Of a stretch of DNA of 64,000 nucleotides, positions 10,222-21,554 are shown piece after piece. The stretch lies in assembly GCA_963422465.1 (NCBI GenBank), contig OY730175.1, forward strand, positions 434,001-498,000, given 5' to 3'. The notes beneath the pieces were generated by a model. It saw only the letters and a program-made list of their open reading frames with translations, made no database searches and had not been told where the DNA came from. The stretch is from Lichina pygmaea. Taxonomy: Eukaryota; Ascomycota; Lichinomycetes; Lichinales; Lichinaceae. Every line of letters begins with the position of its first letter. Position 1 is the first letter of the stretch. The position numbers were made by a program, and so were the translations under genes.

Positions 10222-11460
10222 TTCCACAACCATGACCAGCTCACAGTTAGTGGAGCTTCCAAGGTATAGCTTCTGACGAGGATCTTTTGTGATCACTTTC
10301 TGATTCTTTCCCATGCCCACCATAAAGCCTGACTTGTCTATATTCCAGACATCACTAGACTGGAAGCCAAACACCTGCCAAGTGATACAGAAGTCCTTGT
10401 ACCACTCCGCTATCAAGGATGTATTGCTGGCAACAGTTCGTCAGGGGTCTGTTGTTTTCTGCTTTCATACAAAATACTCAGGGTGGTGTTTGAGGAACTG
10501 GTGGACCCACAAGGTTCTAACAACAGGTGGATCATCATTGTTGCGGTCCGTACCGTACTGTCCTATCCGAGTATAAGATGAGGGCGAGATGCGAAAGGCG
10601 GGTTGGTTCTCGCAGGAGAGGAGTGTCAAGGAGCGTGAAGGGGTTTGGTGGAACGTGGTGGTGATGACACCTGATCAGTGGCTTCGTACAAGATTGTATT
10701 GAAGTAGATCTAGTTGTCTGGATCACAACATGAGTTGAAGACGATCGTTCCATAAGGGAACTATCGCCGGACTATATAGTGCTTAGTCCGTGAGCTCAGT
10801 GAGCTCTGCTCACTTTGCTCACTGCTCATGCATGCTGCAGCGAGCTGGGCGAGCTCTGCTCACTTTGCTCACGCATATGCACGCTGCGGCGAGCAACCCC
10901 AGGTCGGTCTCGCCGGTCACGTGACTGCTTCCTGTGTTATGCTGCCTGGTACTTCCGTCCAGTATCCTGTCTGCTGCTTTCTGTGAGTATAAAGACTGTG
11001 TTCCTCCTGGGTCGTAACAATCATCTCCAGTGTGGTTGTGCAACAGGATAACATTGGCAGTATTCTGAAGTATTGCTGGTTGTACAGGTAGTCCTAGCTT
11101 GTCAAGTCAATCAAGGTACCCACAGACAGCAGCTTCTGAAAGCTTCTGAAAGCTTTCTGTTCACAGGAATCTGCTGTGTCTTTGAAGGCACTCCTTTCAG
11201 GTGACGTCAAAGCTGTTGCTCCGGGACATTGAACTCCTTAGCCAACTTTGGGATTGTGAACTTCTCGCACGTGGGAATCAATTCTATAGCCTTTGAGATC
11301 TGAGCTTCAACTTCTGGGTATGGCGTGGCCATGTTGTGGTGGAGTTGTGGCTGTTTGAATGTTGTCGTGCAGTAGTGATCAAAAACCTTTCATACTGCTG
11401 ATACTTTCATTCCGGTGTAAGACACCTCTCTGGACAGAGAGGTGTTCCGGACGTACCGGA
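10222..11460 (-). mobile_element. pogo-type (Tc1/mariner) DNA transposon remnant, interrupted
   Basis: Minus-strand transposase pieces in collinear order. The N-terminus starts at 11332 (MATPYPEVEAQ...) with an HTH_psq-like segment, TIPKLAKEFNVPEQQL. A middle part at about 11025-11120 contains DKLGLPVQPAILQNTANVIL. After a solo LTR inserted at 10539-11019 comes the CENP-B-type HTH and DDE start at 10232-10537 (VHQFLKHHPEYF, then VWNIDKSGFMVG). The first catalytic Asp should be the D of NIDKSGF. In-frame stops occur in the middle and HTH pieces (for example after YLD and after PEYFV), so the gene is dead. The C-terminal half is missing where the Gypsy LTR abuts at 10221 and may lie left of the window. 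A perfect 10-bp inverted repeat with a 4-bp loop (11422-11445) lies upstream. Confidence 0.75.
10539..11019 (-). repeat. Solo LTR (481 bp) inserted in the pogo remnant
   Basis: In reverse orientation it starts TGTTACGACC and ends CCGCAACA. It is flanked on both sides by the 5-bp duplication atcat (10534-10538 and 11020-11024), typical of Gypsy integration. Its 3' part (10539-10770) matches the last 230 bp of the Gypsy 3' LTR closely. The 5' part differs and carries a tandem repeat of about 50 bp with gagctctgctcactttgctcac (10796-10895). It is the product of LTR-LTR recombination of a related element. Confidence 0.85.
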
Positions 11461-12546
11461 GGTGCGGGAGGAGGGGGTGTAGCCCCCCGTGGCGCGGGTA
11501 CGGAGTACTACTGGCAGCGCTGAGACTCGCCTAGCTCATTTTGCGGGTCGCAGCATCCAGCAAACAATCTATCTCTCCAACGGTGATTTTATCTCGTTGT
11601 TATTGGGTCGTTGCGGAAACAGCTACTGTACGATATGTACTGTACCTCGGCGAGGCCGGAGCCGCCGAAGTTTGAGTATCAGCATCGTGATCGGCTGCTG
11701 GTCGAGAGACAACCGTGAGAATAGAAAACTGAAAACAAGTCGATCCAGAAAGGTGAGGAGAGCTGCTGGGAAGACATCTCTCTTGCCCTGTCATATTGCA
11801 GACCGTCGTAAATCTCTACCATCGGCCGGCTGCATGCCCGGCATGATACAGTACCTTCGTGGCGCATCTCGGTACATTCGTAGGGGTTACAGCACTAATT
11901 AAATTCATTATGGCTTAGTGCTACGTTCGTACTGTAAGGTGCTAGTACGTACGTACTGCACGCCTTCCATCTGGAGAGTCCCACTAATTACCAGTAGCAT
12001 CTCAAACGTCCCCGACACATCCCAAGCTCAGCTCAACGCAGCTTCCCTTCTCGTCTCTCCTCGCCCAAGTTGCTTCTTCACCGGTCTTCTGCCGTCGCAG
12101 GCGATCGACTCTGCGGTGCGGAGTAGGCCCGTCTCAGACAGATTGCCGTTGCCCGTCGGCTGAGCGGCCCCCCCCCCCTCTCCCCAAGCGGACCGTCACT
12201 CCGCTTCCCCATGCTCGCCTGAGCCTCGTGGGGATCAACCGAACACCTATCATCGGCTTTCTCGACCCAATCCTTACTCCCAGACCTATCGATTTGAGCT
12301 GGATTCGGTTGAGCTTTTTTTTTGGTGGCGCTCGTCGGCGACAGTGTCGGTAGCTCGTCGCAGACTTTCGGTAGCGCTTGACGTTTCAGGTTTGCTGGTC
12401 AGTGTCGTCGTCCCGTGTGCGACGACGTCGCGGTGAGCCTCTCTGACGTACCTCTTGTAGGCTGCCTCGAGTTCTTGGCTCGCTGATCGCCCTCAATTCG
12501 CTTCGTCGCCGTCCTCGTCGTTGTCGACGAGTCGTCACCGCCGTTC
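11461..12546. other. Intergenic region upstream of the Rac gene
   Basis: No gene recognised. The right half becomes C/T-rich (for example a C run at about 12169-12178 and cttctcgtctctcctcgccc at 12044-12063), as is usual for leaders and core promoters of highly expressed fungal genes. A palindromic cgtacgtactg cluster lies at about 11925-11960. Confidence 0.5.
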
Positions 12547-13468
12547 ATGTCGTATCAACACCCATCCGTAATGGCTGCCGCGCCGGCAACCCAGTCCTTA
12601 AAGGTGCGACCTCCGTCCAGCGCGTCTGCAGCTCGAGTTACTGACGCTGTGTTCAGTGTGTCGTCACCGGCGACGGTGCAGTAGGCAAGGTATGCCAGCC
12701 CAGACCGCCGACGTACTCGCTGGTCGCGTGCTCAACCGGTGGACTAGACATGCTTGCTTATTTCATACACGACAAACGCGTTTCCAGGGGAATACATTCC
12801 GACCGTGTAAGGACTGGGCGCCGATGGATCGTGCCCGGCCGAGCTGACTTGGGGGCAGATTCGACAACTATTCGGCCAGCGTGATGGTGGACGGCAAGCC
12901 CATCAGTCTTGGTCTGTGGGACACGGCCGGACAGGAAGATTACGACCGGCTCCGGCCGCTATCATATCCCCAGACGGACGTCTTCCTGATCTGCTTCTCG
13001 ATCGTCAGCCCGCCGTCGTTCGATAACGTCACGACAAAGGTCTGTTCGGCTTTACCGTCGGGTCCTGCATGCGGCAAGCTGGCATCTGACCGGGCACCAG
13101 TGGTATCCTGAGATTGAGCATCACGCACCCAACGTGCCGATCATCCTCGTCGGAACAAAGCTAGATCTCCGAGAAGATCCGGCCACCAGGGACGCACTGA
13201 AGGCCAAGCGCATGGAGCCCATCAACTGGGAGAAGGCCAACGAGGTCCGGAAAGCGATCGGCGCCGTCAAGTACGTCGAGTGCTCGGCTCTGACGCAGCG
13301 GGGGCTGAAGACGGTGTTTGACGAAGCCATACGGTGGGTTGGCCCTCTCGTTCCTCGCTCGACCTGCATCGGCCGCGGAGGATGAAACTGACAGGGACGT
13401 GTGGCAGGGCGGTCTTGAGCCCGAAACTACCACCAAAGAAGAAGGAGCGGAAATGCTCGATCTTATGA
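12547..13468 (+). CDS. rac1: Rac-type Rho GTPase (207 aa, six exons)
   Basis: Small GTPase that cycles between GTP and GDP at the plasma membrane and controls actin, polar growth and NADPH oxidase in filamentous fungi (family knowledge). Exons: 12547-12603, 12657-12689, 12748-12806, 12859-13039, 13101-13333, 13408-13468, all with GT-AG introns of 52-74 bp. Motifs in order are [12 protein letters not shown] (P-loop), YIPTVFDNYSA (switch I), [17 protein letters not shown] (G3/switch II), [10 protein letters not shown] (G4), ECSALTQ (G5), a KKKERK basic tail and a CSIL CAAX box for geranylgeranylation. The sequence is closer to Rac than to Cdc42 ([11 protein letters not shown] and the polybasic tail). 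There are two candidate starts, the first ATG and MAAAPATQ eight codons later; the second gives the usual length. Confidence 0.95.
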
Positions 13469-13806
13469 AGACAAGACCGGCTTGGATATAGAGCGAGGGA
13501 CCGCTCGGCCGTTTGAGGCAGTCATGCCGGGGGGGGTGAGGCATCGCGCCCATCGGGCTCGATTGAGCCTTGGGAGGAGGCTGCGGAGACGGAACTGGTG
13601 CAACGAGCGGAGACCAGACCATCCTTTTCAAGGGGCCGCGCGAGAGCAATCTGGTCTCACCGAGGGATGCACGGTCTGTTCAGCTAGCGTCACATTCATT
13701 TACTCGTCGTCTTCCATGCCATATCCACCCGTACGCATTCATATATTTCCACATCAATCAATCTATATCCATCTATAAATCTATCAAATCTCACAGCTTT
13801 TGGAAA

Positions 13807-13860
<54 letters not shown>

Positions 13861-16039
13861 GCATCTTCTGTATTCCTTCTTTGTTTCTTCCTTTCTTTCC
13901 TTTTGTCTTTGTCATCCTCATTTCTCCTTCCCCATCCATCCTCCACCTCGGGCTCTCTGTGCTCTGCGCAAGCACACCGCCCAACATATGTATGTATGTA
14001 TACATAAAGCAAAAGCAAAAGCAGTGACTGTGTTACAGAGCCAGAGCCAGAGCCAGAGCCAGAATCAAAGTCAGAGCCAGGAGCCCAGAGTCAGAGCCAA
14101 TCACCAATCTGACTAGAATAGAACTAGGAAAAGAGAGATGAGATTAGAGTGTACTGTCTGTGTATCAGACCGGAGGTGAGCAAGAATCTCCAACTGCTGT
14201 TAGGGAGAGACTGGTGGGCTATAAGTGGCTTGCATTAATCACATCGCTGTAGTGTACTGTACCGTGCTGTACTGTACTGTACTGTACTGTACTAGGAAGA
14301 CAGAAAAGCAAGAAGAAATAGTTCTCGCGTTTCTAGCCAGGTCATGTTATTCCACTGGTGTGGACCTGGGTATATCATACGGTACCCTACGTACGTACTG
14401 TACTACCGGTATAGACTACCGAGTACACCTGCTAAGTACAAGTGCTGCTCCGGCCGCTGATTGGTGGTACCCCAAGTCTCATCGTCGTGCCTTCTCAAAG
14501 AGCAGTGCCTCATCGTAGAACTTTGTTCTGCTCCTGGAGCTGTGCCTCCTCCTAGAGCTGTGCCCTGCTCTGTCCTATTGCCTTGTACTAACTCTCGGTG
14601 ATGTAGATAGATACTCAGCCTCAGCTCCTGGTGTAGTCTCAGCCATCTCCTCGGGTCTCGGCGTGTTGAGGCTTCAATTCCTCTGCATATCCGGTGGTGG
14701 TGGTGGTGGTGGTGGTGGTGGAAAGTCTCGACAAAGAAGGATGAGACGGCATTCTGCACCTGCGGTTCAGCTATCATCACGTTTGATGCTTGCTATGCTA
14801 TTGCTCAACTGGACGACGTACACTTTCAACGCTTAGACCACACCATATCATCCAAGACTTTTCCTATTGGCATCATAGTAGTCGACTGTCATGTGTTCTC
14901 TGGTGCGTCCAAGAGGTCTCAACAGCTGTATAACTCCGACAGGTGTGCTGGTGTGCATGCAATTGGCTGGTACAGTGGCAAGACCGTGCGGCACTAGTGG
15001 TGGTGCTCTTGAGAGTTAGAAAGAAGAGAGGCTCGAAAGGGACGAAGGAGGCTGATGATGGGTGGACAACGCAGTCTTACCACCAGGCCAATGAGGTCTC
15101 TTCATCTCGATCTTCTCCCAAAACCCCCTGGTTCTCTTCGCCATCTTCGGTCTCCACCAGGATCAACCTTCTGTCTGTCTTCTCTGCCTGCGAAGCAGCC
15201 GGCTTCACCCATCGTTTCTCCCCACTCTCCAATATCCATCTATGGCATCTTCATTTCCTCCTCTCCAGTGCCACTCCTCCCCCCTTGCCCATTAGTCCCC
15301 CAATCCCGATTCCGGAGATTCCCCCTAGTCATGAAAGATGAGCCAACAGTACATCAAGGTCCGAGATGGAAAGCAGATCGTTGAGCAGGTTCTACTCACC
15401 AGTCACAGTTGGAAACCTAGGATATGGGCTTTGCAACGGGTTTCATCGGAGGGGTAGGGGGAGGGGTAGGCAGCGGGTTATATTCTTCGGAGTCCATGGC
15501 AGCTGCTGTTGACTATCAAACGTTGATTGTTGATTGTCAATTGTTGGATGGTTGGGTATGGGGCCGAGTTTGAAATGCAGTCTGCGGATGTCAGAACTCT
15601 GGCGAATGGACAAATTGATGGAAAAGCAGATGAAGAGATGGGGGAGAGCGGAGAAATATAGAGCGCCTTTTTGGCCTACGTGACTCATAGTCTGCAAGAA
15701 GGTTCGGTAGGGGAGCAGCGGAGGTCGGGGAATAGCGGGGCAAATAGGAGAAGGGGAAAAGGGGCAGGAAGAGGAAGCGATGGTACGCATTCCTTCTCCC
15801 GGCTGGAAGAAGGAGTGGAATAAGCGTGCATCAGAGCCCGACAGAAGGACGTACGTAGATGCGTACTATTTGCACAGCCGGCCAGTCATGGGGTTGGGCA
15901 AAACTTTACCTTTGTATTCTAGTCTCGACTCGTCTCGTCCGTCGACGATCTCTAACTAATCAATTCATCCACTCTGATATGTTGGGGCGAACAGCGCAAA
16001 CAGCGCAACGAAACCCCCTGTACAAACAACACCGTCCGT
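13469..16039. other. Intergenic region with simple repeats
   Basis: About 2.6 kb without a gene I can support. It holds a (CT)n tract at 13811-13857, an AGAGCC hexamer repeat at about 14036-14066 with decayed copies to 14098, a TACTG pentamer repeat at 14253-14294 and a (GGT)n tract at 14692-14721. The remainder includes C/T-rich DNA that is open in several frames by composition. Confidence 0.6.
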
Positions 16040-17393
16040 TCATGCGTGAAACCGATTCCTTCGACTGGGGTGGATGTTCACATCCGTCCTCCCATCCGGC
16101 TGGACTTGGCCCTGCTTGTGATTTTCTTTTGCCCTTTCGCTGCTCTTTTTGCCCTTTGCCTTTACCTTTGCGCTGCTCTTCGAGTGCGGCTTTTCGTGAG
16201 AGCGTCTCTGTGCCTTGGCATTGCCGGCTTCAACACCACCCCTGGCGTCTTCCCCATTCGCGTCAGCTCCGTCCGCGGCCGGCACTGTCGGGCCTCCCTC
16301 CCCGGACTGTGCCTCTGCAGCTTCCTTCTGAGCTCGTCGTTTGCGTTCGTCGTTCAGCTTGGCGTTCTTGGCCTTGACCTTCTCGTTCCGGGTTTCTGAT
16401 TTCTTGCCGCCACCCCCGGCGCTGCATTTTGGCGATGGACGAATGGTCAGTCTCGTCTGAGCACTCTGAGCCGAGTGGAGGAGTGCAGATGAGTACGACG
16501 GGGGCAGAACAAAGATGGAAGACCCACGTCAGCTCGACATTGATCCTTCTCGGCTTGCCGCTGCCATCGTCGAATCTGGAGTGGTGGAACTTCTGGAGAC
16601 ACGTCGCCATTCGCTCATACCCGTCAAACTCCAAAAAGGCAAATCCCTTCGATCGAGACGGGTCTTCCTTGTGCGTCCGGTGTCGAATCGAGGTGGGATT
16701 CACGGCCGAGAAGTGTGCCTGGATGGTTTGCGCCGTTGCATTGTAAGGTAGATTCCCTGCAAAGATCATGCAGCATCGTCAGCGTCGAGGTCTTCCGCGG
16801 TGTGTATTGGGAGAGCATTGTAGAGTCATACCGACAAAGACGATGAAGCGGTGGTTTTTCGATGCTTTGCCATTGGGATTTGCGGGAGCAGCCTCTTGGT
16901 CTTCTGATGCGTCCGATGTGTTTGCGGGCGGAAGATGCACCCCGTTACCAACTGTCTCGTCGCCATCTGCGTCCGTGATGGACACCCCGACATCATCCTC
17001 CGGTCCGCCAACGCCTTGTGATGTTGACTTGGAAATCGTCGACGGTGCGTTCTGCCCATCTGGAGTCTGGAGCTCGTGGCCCTCCACCTTCGACGTCTTC
17101 AACTCTTTTGATTTTTTCCTCTTCTTCAAGTCTGGTCCAGCAGGAGCCGTAGCAACCGGTGTCTCTGCTCTCGCGGGATCATGCACCTTCAACGTCTTCG
17201 TCTTTTTTGTTTTCTTCCTCTTCTTCAAGTCTGGTCCAGAAGGAGCCGTAGTCTCTGCGCTCGCCGCATCATGCCCCTCCACGAGCGATACCCCGCCATG
17301 CTCGCTGTCCTCCACGACTTCTTCGCGCTTGCGTTTCGTAGACTTTTTCTTCGTCTTGACGTCCTTCTTGGATTCCCTCTTTGAGTTGCCCAT
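16040..17393 (-). CDS. nop6: Nop6-like RRM protein of ribosome biogenesis (390 aa)
   Basis: Nucleolar RNA-binding protein; the yeast relative Nop6 acts in early 40S subunit assembly. Exons on the minus strand: 16832-17393, 16528-16756, 16040-16421. Residues 1-180 are Lys-rich and disordered, with two copies of an APxGPDLKKRKK(T/S)K segment (positions about 60-75 and 90-105). The single RRM follows at about 183-265, with FIVFVGNLPYNA (RNP2) and KGFAFLEFDGYERM (RNP1), and ends in ARRINVELT-like PRRINVELT. Then comes AGGGGKKSETRNEKVKAKN, typical of Nop6, and a basic tail. Introns are 75 and 106 bp. The ATG at 17393 (MGNSKRESKK) is the first in frame. Confidence 0.9.
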
Positions 17394-18883
17394 GACTGCC
17401 AGTCTGACCACGACACTATTCAAATATTCTCATTCCTGGTATCATCGAGCCCTATTTCGACTCTTTGTGTTTCTCAAATAATTTATGTGGAAACTTTCGA
17501 GTGATATTTCAACTAGTCACGTGGTGTACTGGAACCGTGCGGTGTACTGGTACAGTGCCCCTGAGGTAGAGCTATTATTAGTTCCACGTTGTCCGCTGTG
17601 ATCCAGGGGCTTAGGATTGTACATTAAGTATGGAACGTACTCCGTACATACGTAGTCATCGGGTAACTAGATGGTGCGATTGCGCGGCGCGCACGACGAG
17701 CCTCCATTGTGGCGAAGCATAGACGCGAGTTACAGGTCGGTATGCATGTACATACTTCCGTACGTACTCCGTACATACGCATGTATCATACAGCTAGAAA
17801 CCAGAACGACGAAAGAGAATTGAGCAGCAAGTCTTCCACGCCCATATGCCCCCAACCACTCGGACTGTCAATATCGTCACCCAGCAGGACGCTTGGTCCT
17901 TGGCTTCTTGGCCTGGGAGTCGGAAACGAAGTGATGAATGTGACATCTAGAGAGCCAACGGTGCTTTGCCGGCATTACCTCCCTCAGGCATACCAACAGA
18001 GCTCGTCGGCTGCTGACGCGTCTAGATCAGGGCTTCTTGCGAGTGTCTGCGAGTGCCCAAAGTCGACTCGAGGGGGATGTCGTCGATGGCCGAGAAGACT
18101 CCCTCGAGGGGCCTTGGCATCCAGCCATCGTAGACACCCTTGTACATAGTCTACTGATCTTTGCCATCGACTTCTGTGGTATGGAACGGTAGGAAAGCAA
18201 GAGGGCTGAGCTTCTGCTTCTGCTGCCTCTTACTGCTGCTGGCTGCAGATTGGACCTGCAATCAGCTTGCACTCTCCCAGAACCTCCCCGGCAAGAGGTT
18301 GATGAAACATAATAAGTCACGTGCCTGGACTTGCGGTCGCTATCTTGGGAGCTCCGACCGACGTGCGTCACAAGCGTTCATAAGCGAGCCGAATCCCCGT
18401 CGCCCATCATTCACGATGTCCGACGATAGAGTGTCCTACCAGTACGTATGTACTCCTGTGCGAGTACGTACAGGTCGACTGACGTCGAACCTGATTACTA
18501 AGCCACGCCCTTTGATGTCTTGGCCCCCCAACATTTGTGGATGGCTTCAAGGTCAACTGGACACAAGAATAATGCCGAAGATGAATTTATGGCGCAGACC
18601 AAGGCAACGCGGTGCTTCGATGCTTTCTCTTTCAAAATCAGTCTAGTATCAGTGTGGTTGATGCTCTGAAATAGCAAACAACAAGAATGTCCCGGCGCAA
18701 ACATTTTCGGACAATATTGGAACCTCAACTCTTTTGCTGTACAGACGAAGGGCAGAAACAAGGAATGGAGATGTAGACCACCAGGTGCAGAATTGCTTCC
18801 AAGCAAGCCGGGGAATCCACATCCTCCAAATGATCGGAGAGCAGACATCCCCTCCTTCCCACATCGCTACTATGTTCTCTCTG
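17394..18883. other. Intergenic region, 1.5 kb
   Basis: No gene I can defend. TACGTA/GGAGTAC palindromic clusters lie at about 17630-17660 and 17755-17785. A short minus-strand frame starting MYKGVYDGWM (about 18020-18150, 42 codons) is open but unrecognised. A copy of the dispersed GATGTCCGACGA repeat lies at 18415-18436. Confidence 0.4.
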
Positions 18884-19518
18884 TCATACCTCGACCGGCG
18901 TCGGTTGAGCATACGGCTCATAGCCAGAACCCCGGAGAGCCTTCGGGGTCGGGCGCACGTGGACCGTCGTCGTGGGAGTGAGGTGACGATGACGGACCGA
19001 TAGGGTTGCAGCGGCCTGGTGATGCGGCGAGTCGGGGCCGTAAGCGGCGTACCGAAGTTTCGTTTGGACATGATCGCGCCGACCGAGCTTCGCAGAGCTG
19101 TCCACCTGCTCGTGGCCGTACTTGGAGCACTTGACATGGTTGTCGTGGACGGCACGCGCATGGTATACGCTCGGGCACTGGGAATGGACGCATCGCAACA
19201 TCGTCTGAGAGACGGTCAGTCAGTGCTCCACGGTGGAAACGAACGAAAAGTCGATAGGACGGCGTGAAAGAATTCCGGGGTACGCACTTCTTGGAACCCG
19301 GTATCTCCACAGAGACACTTGAGCTCGTCCGAGCAGGTTGTGATCGGCACCGAGTTATCCCAGCAGCTGACCAAGCAATCTATGGTAGACCGTCAGCAAT
19401 GCATCAACCATCGAGGTCCATACAGTCCGATGAGGCACTGACCAGGCACAGACTTCCTGGGGCTTGCACGCCCAATGGAGGCGACCGCGAGAGCGGTGAT
19501 AACGAGCGTAAGCTTCAT
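18884..19518 (-). CDS. Small secreted CFEM-domain protein (162 aa)
   Basis: CFEM proteins are fungal extracellular or surface proteins; some bind haem for iron uptake and some act as effectors. Exons: 19443-19518, 19288-19379, 18884-19204. The first exon is a signal peptide (MKLTLVITALAVASIGRASP). The domain then shows the eight-cysteine pattern: PDC, CLVSC, nine residues to C, five residues then CLC (KCLCGDTGF), eleven residues to C, four to C, and fifteen to the last C (HVKC). The Asp expected before the CxC is present (SDELKCLC). The C-terminal half (about 70 residues) is His/Thr/Pro-rich with no clear GPI signal. The last exon could be longer or spliced differently; the CFEM core does not depend on that. 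Confidence 0.82.
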
Positions 19519-19908
19519 CTTGTCACTGGGGAAGCTGAGATTTCTCGACGGGGAACGGTTGAGGCCGGCAACGACTGACTGGGACGCTCAAGGCTTGAGG
19601 TAGTAATGACCAGCTACTTCGGAGGAGTCAGAAACGAGCGTTGATGACCGTTCAAGATCGACCTATGAGCTGGATTTGTCTGTTGCCGATGGGAATTCAA
19701 ACGAGTGTGGATTCCAGAATTGGCCAGGGTGGGGGTTTCATACGGGCGAGGGTGACAACGGTAGGGCACGTGAGCAGTGTGGAGCCGGCGATACCCCGAC
19801 TGGTGCGATGTCCGACAAATATCAGGCCAGCTTCGTAGCTCCAGCTCAGTTGAGCCGCACTCACGTGCCATTTTATAGCCACCCACCAACTACTTCGAAC
19901 CACATGCC
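19519..19908. other. Short intergenic region between the CFEM and Cms1 genes
   Basis: 390 bp, upstream of the CFEM gene and downstream of Cms1, both on the minus strand. I see no further gene. It must contain the CFEM promoter and the Cms1 3' end. Confidence 0.5.
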
Positions 19909-21005
19909 TCAGTAGACTAGCAAGTCCACTCTCTTCTTCGACGACCCGTATCGATCTTTCAGCTCCGGGCGATTTAGAAATGCTAGCAATGGCGTGAGCG
20001 TCTCTCGCATGTCGAATATAGTCCGCTTCTTCTGATCAATGTGAGAGCCATCCACCACAAGCCGTTGGAGCTTGTCCAACGACAGAGCACCTGTGGCGAG
20101 TCAGCACCCGCAGACGAGAAGCCCATCAGCAGCATACCCAAGTCGAGGAGATCAATCAACCTTGCCGGAGTGCCGACCGCAATGCCGATTCTGCAGGCTC
20201 TTTCTGTAAGTGATCGAGCGATCCCACAAGCTTACACACATGGTGTATCGCACCTCGAGCTCTTCACAAACTGTTCGGCGTCCTTGAGCTTGATGTGCTT
20301 GGCAAAGAGCTTTGCTACTGCAGCATCTTTGCACCGGTATTTGCGAACGGCCCTGGTCATCCATCAGCATCGAGATTCCGCCCATGGCTGTGGTCGGCTG
20401 TGCACACCTCGAAATGTCTGCCGCGCGGAGAGCTGCGCCCGTGACGAGAATGGTATGAGGGGCTCCATTGGACTCGGGTGCCCATGCAAGGCCACTCAGC
20501 TTCTTCCCAGAGGCTGAGTGATGCTCCAGGAAATCGGGCAAGTGATCAAGATCTCGAGGCTTGCTCCAGTCCGCAGTACTGCTCCAAGCGCTCGCTGAGA
20601 GCATGCAATATGGGTCTTGGGTCAGTCGTCGACCATCTTTCGAGACAGGTGTGTGCGGGATCACGTCGTCGAAACAGGGATGTTCTTACAAGAGACCAGC
20701 CTGTCCTCAAGCTCCACTGTAGTCAGGTGTTTCTCAAAGTATTTCGCCTTCTGGGCTACGTAATCGGACAACAACTGGCCGTCCATCCGCGCAATGTCTC
20801 CATCGATGTTGAGATCGGCATCTCGTCCTACAGAGTCTTGGCGAACGGCCGGTTCTGGCCGGGCAATCTTTGCAAACTTTTTGGTCCGCGCTGACGCATT
20901 ATTGGGGCGCTTTCGTTTGGAAGACTTCCCATTGGAAGCAGGAGCAGCTGGTCTCATGCCTGTAGACAGACGAGTTTCATGTTGAGGGCGGTCAGAGTCC
21001 GGCAT
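19909..21005 (-). CDS. cms1: Cms1-like ribosome biogenesis protein (278 aa, five exons)
   Basis: Cms1 is found in yeast 90S/SSU processome particles and has a helicase-like fold without full helicase motifs (family knowledge). Exons: 20690-21005, 20408-20594, 20254-20352, 20138-20190, 19909-20090, all GT-AG. Residues 1-60 are basic and nuclear-type (SSKRKRPNN). The conserved core follows: DYVAQKAKYFEKHLTTVELE, LPDFLEHHS, APHTILVTGAALRAADISR, KDAAVAKLFAKHIKLKDA, RIGIAVGTPARLIDLL, then LSLDKLQRLVVDGSHIDQKK in the DEAD-box II position and a final TPLLAFLNR block. The VDGSHIDQK stretch replaces a catalytic DEAD box, as in the family. It diverges from CENP-T. Confidence 0.9.
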
Positions 21006-21554
21006 TTCCTGCGCTGTGGCGACGTACGAGTATGAATTGGATCAAAGCACGTCAATGCAATCTGCAAAGACCAGACAGACAATGACGGCTGTACTGTACG
21101 TTACGTGCGGAAGTACGGAGGTACCTGAATGCAATAGACTTTTGCGCTGCCACGACTTACGCACTTGGTAAATTTAGTACTGGACCAGCGACTACTTTAA
21201 CATGCATCGTCTTTTGATATGCGCGGCGCTGGTGTGCAGAAGTCAACAAAAGTTCTCACCAGTAGTGTGTACTGGCGGGTCCAGCCCCCCGAGACTTCTC
21301 GTACTAACTTCCATACCTCGCACATGCTTACGTAACGAGATGCTATCTTCAGCCATAACTAATGAGTCATGTCACCACCTCACGATGGCGCGCAAGCAGC
21401 TCGGAGTTTTGTCAACACACCCCACATGAAGCACGTTTGAGGCCTAAGCATGCACGTGCTCGCGTGTTTACTGTGTCACAAAGTTCCACGGCACAGTCCA
21501 AGCCGGGGCAGTGACGATCCAACTCGCTGCTGCAAGCTATTAAAGGACACAACA
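21006..21554. promoter_or_regulatory. Divergent promoter region, Cms1 / CENP-T
   Basis: 549 bp between two outward-facing start codons, so both promoters must lie here. It contains a TACGTTACGT/GGAAGTACGGAGGTAC cluster near 21093-21125 and a (c)acgtg motif near 21453. I see no clear TATA box. This is an inference from gene orientation. Confidence 0.5.

Noticed and set aside
10082-10276. Small frames across the shared LTR half (10082-10276 and 10535-10753)
   Set aside because: They lie in the duplicated non-coding part of the LTRs; the repeat copies explain their similarity.
12547-13468. Cdc42 instead of Rac for the small GTPase
   Set aside because: The KKKERK polybasic tail with CSIL and the body of the protein fit Rac better than fungal Cdc42.
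13784-14018. Long open frames over the (CT)n tract on both strands
   Set aside because: They exist only because the dinucleotide repeat has no stop codons; composition only, no conserved motif.
15334-15600. Short plus-strand frame MGFATGFIGG resembling the start of MICOS subunit Mic12
   Set aside because: After ten residues the resemblance stops, no helix or conserved C-terminal block follows, and the proposed splice donors are weak.
18020-18160. Minus-strand 42-codon frame MYKGVYDGWM...
   Set aside because: Too short, no recognised family and no clear exons on either side.
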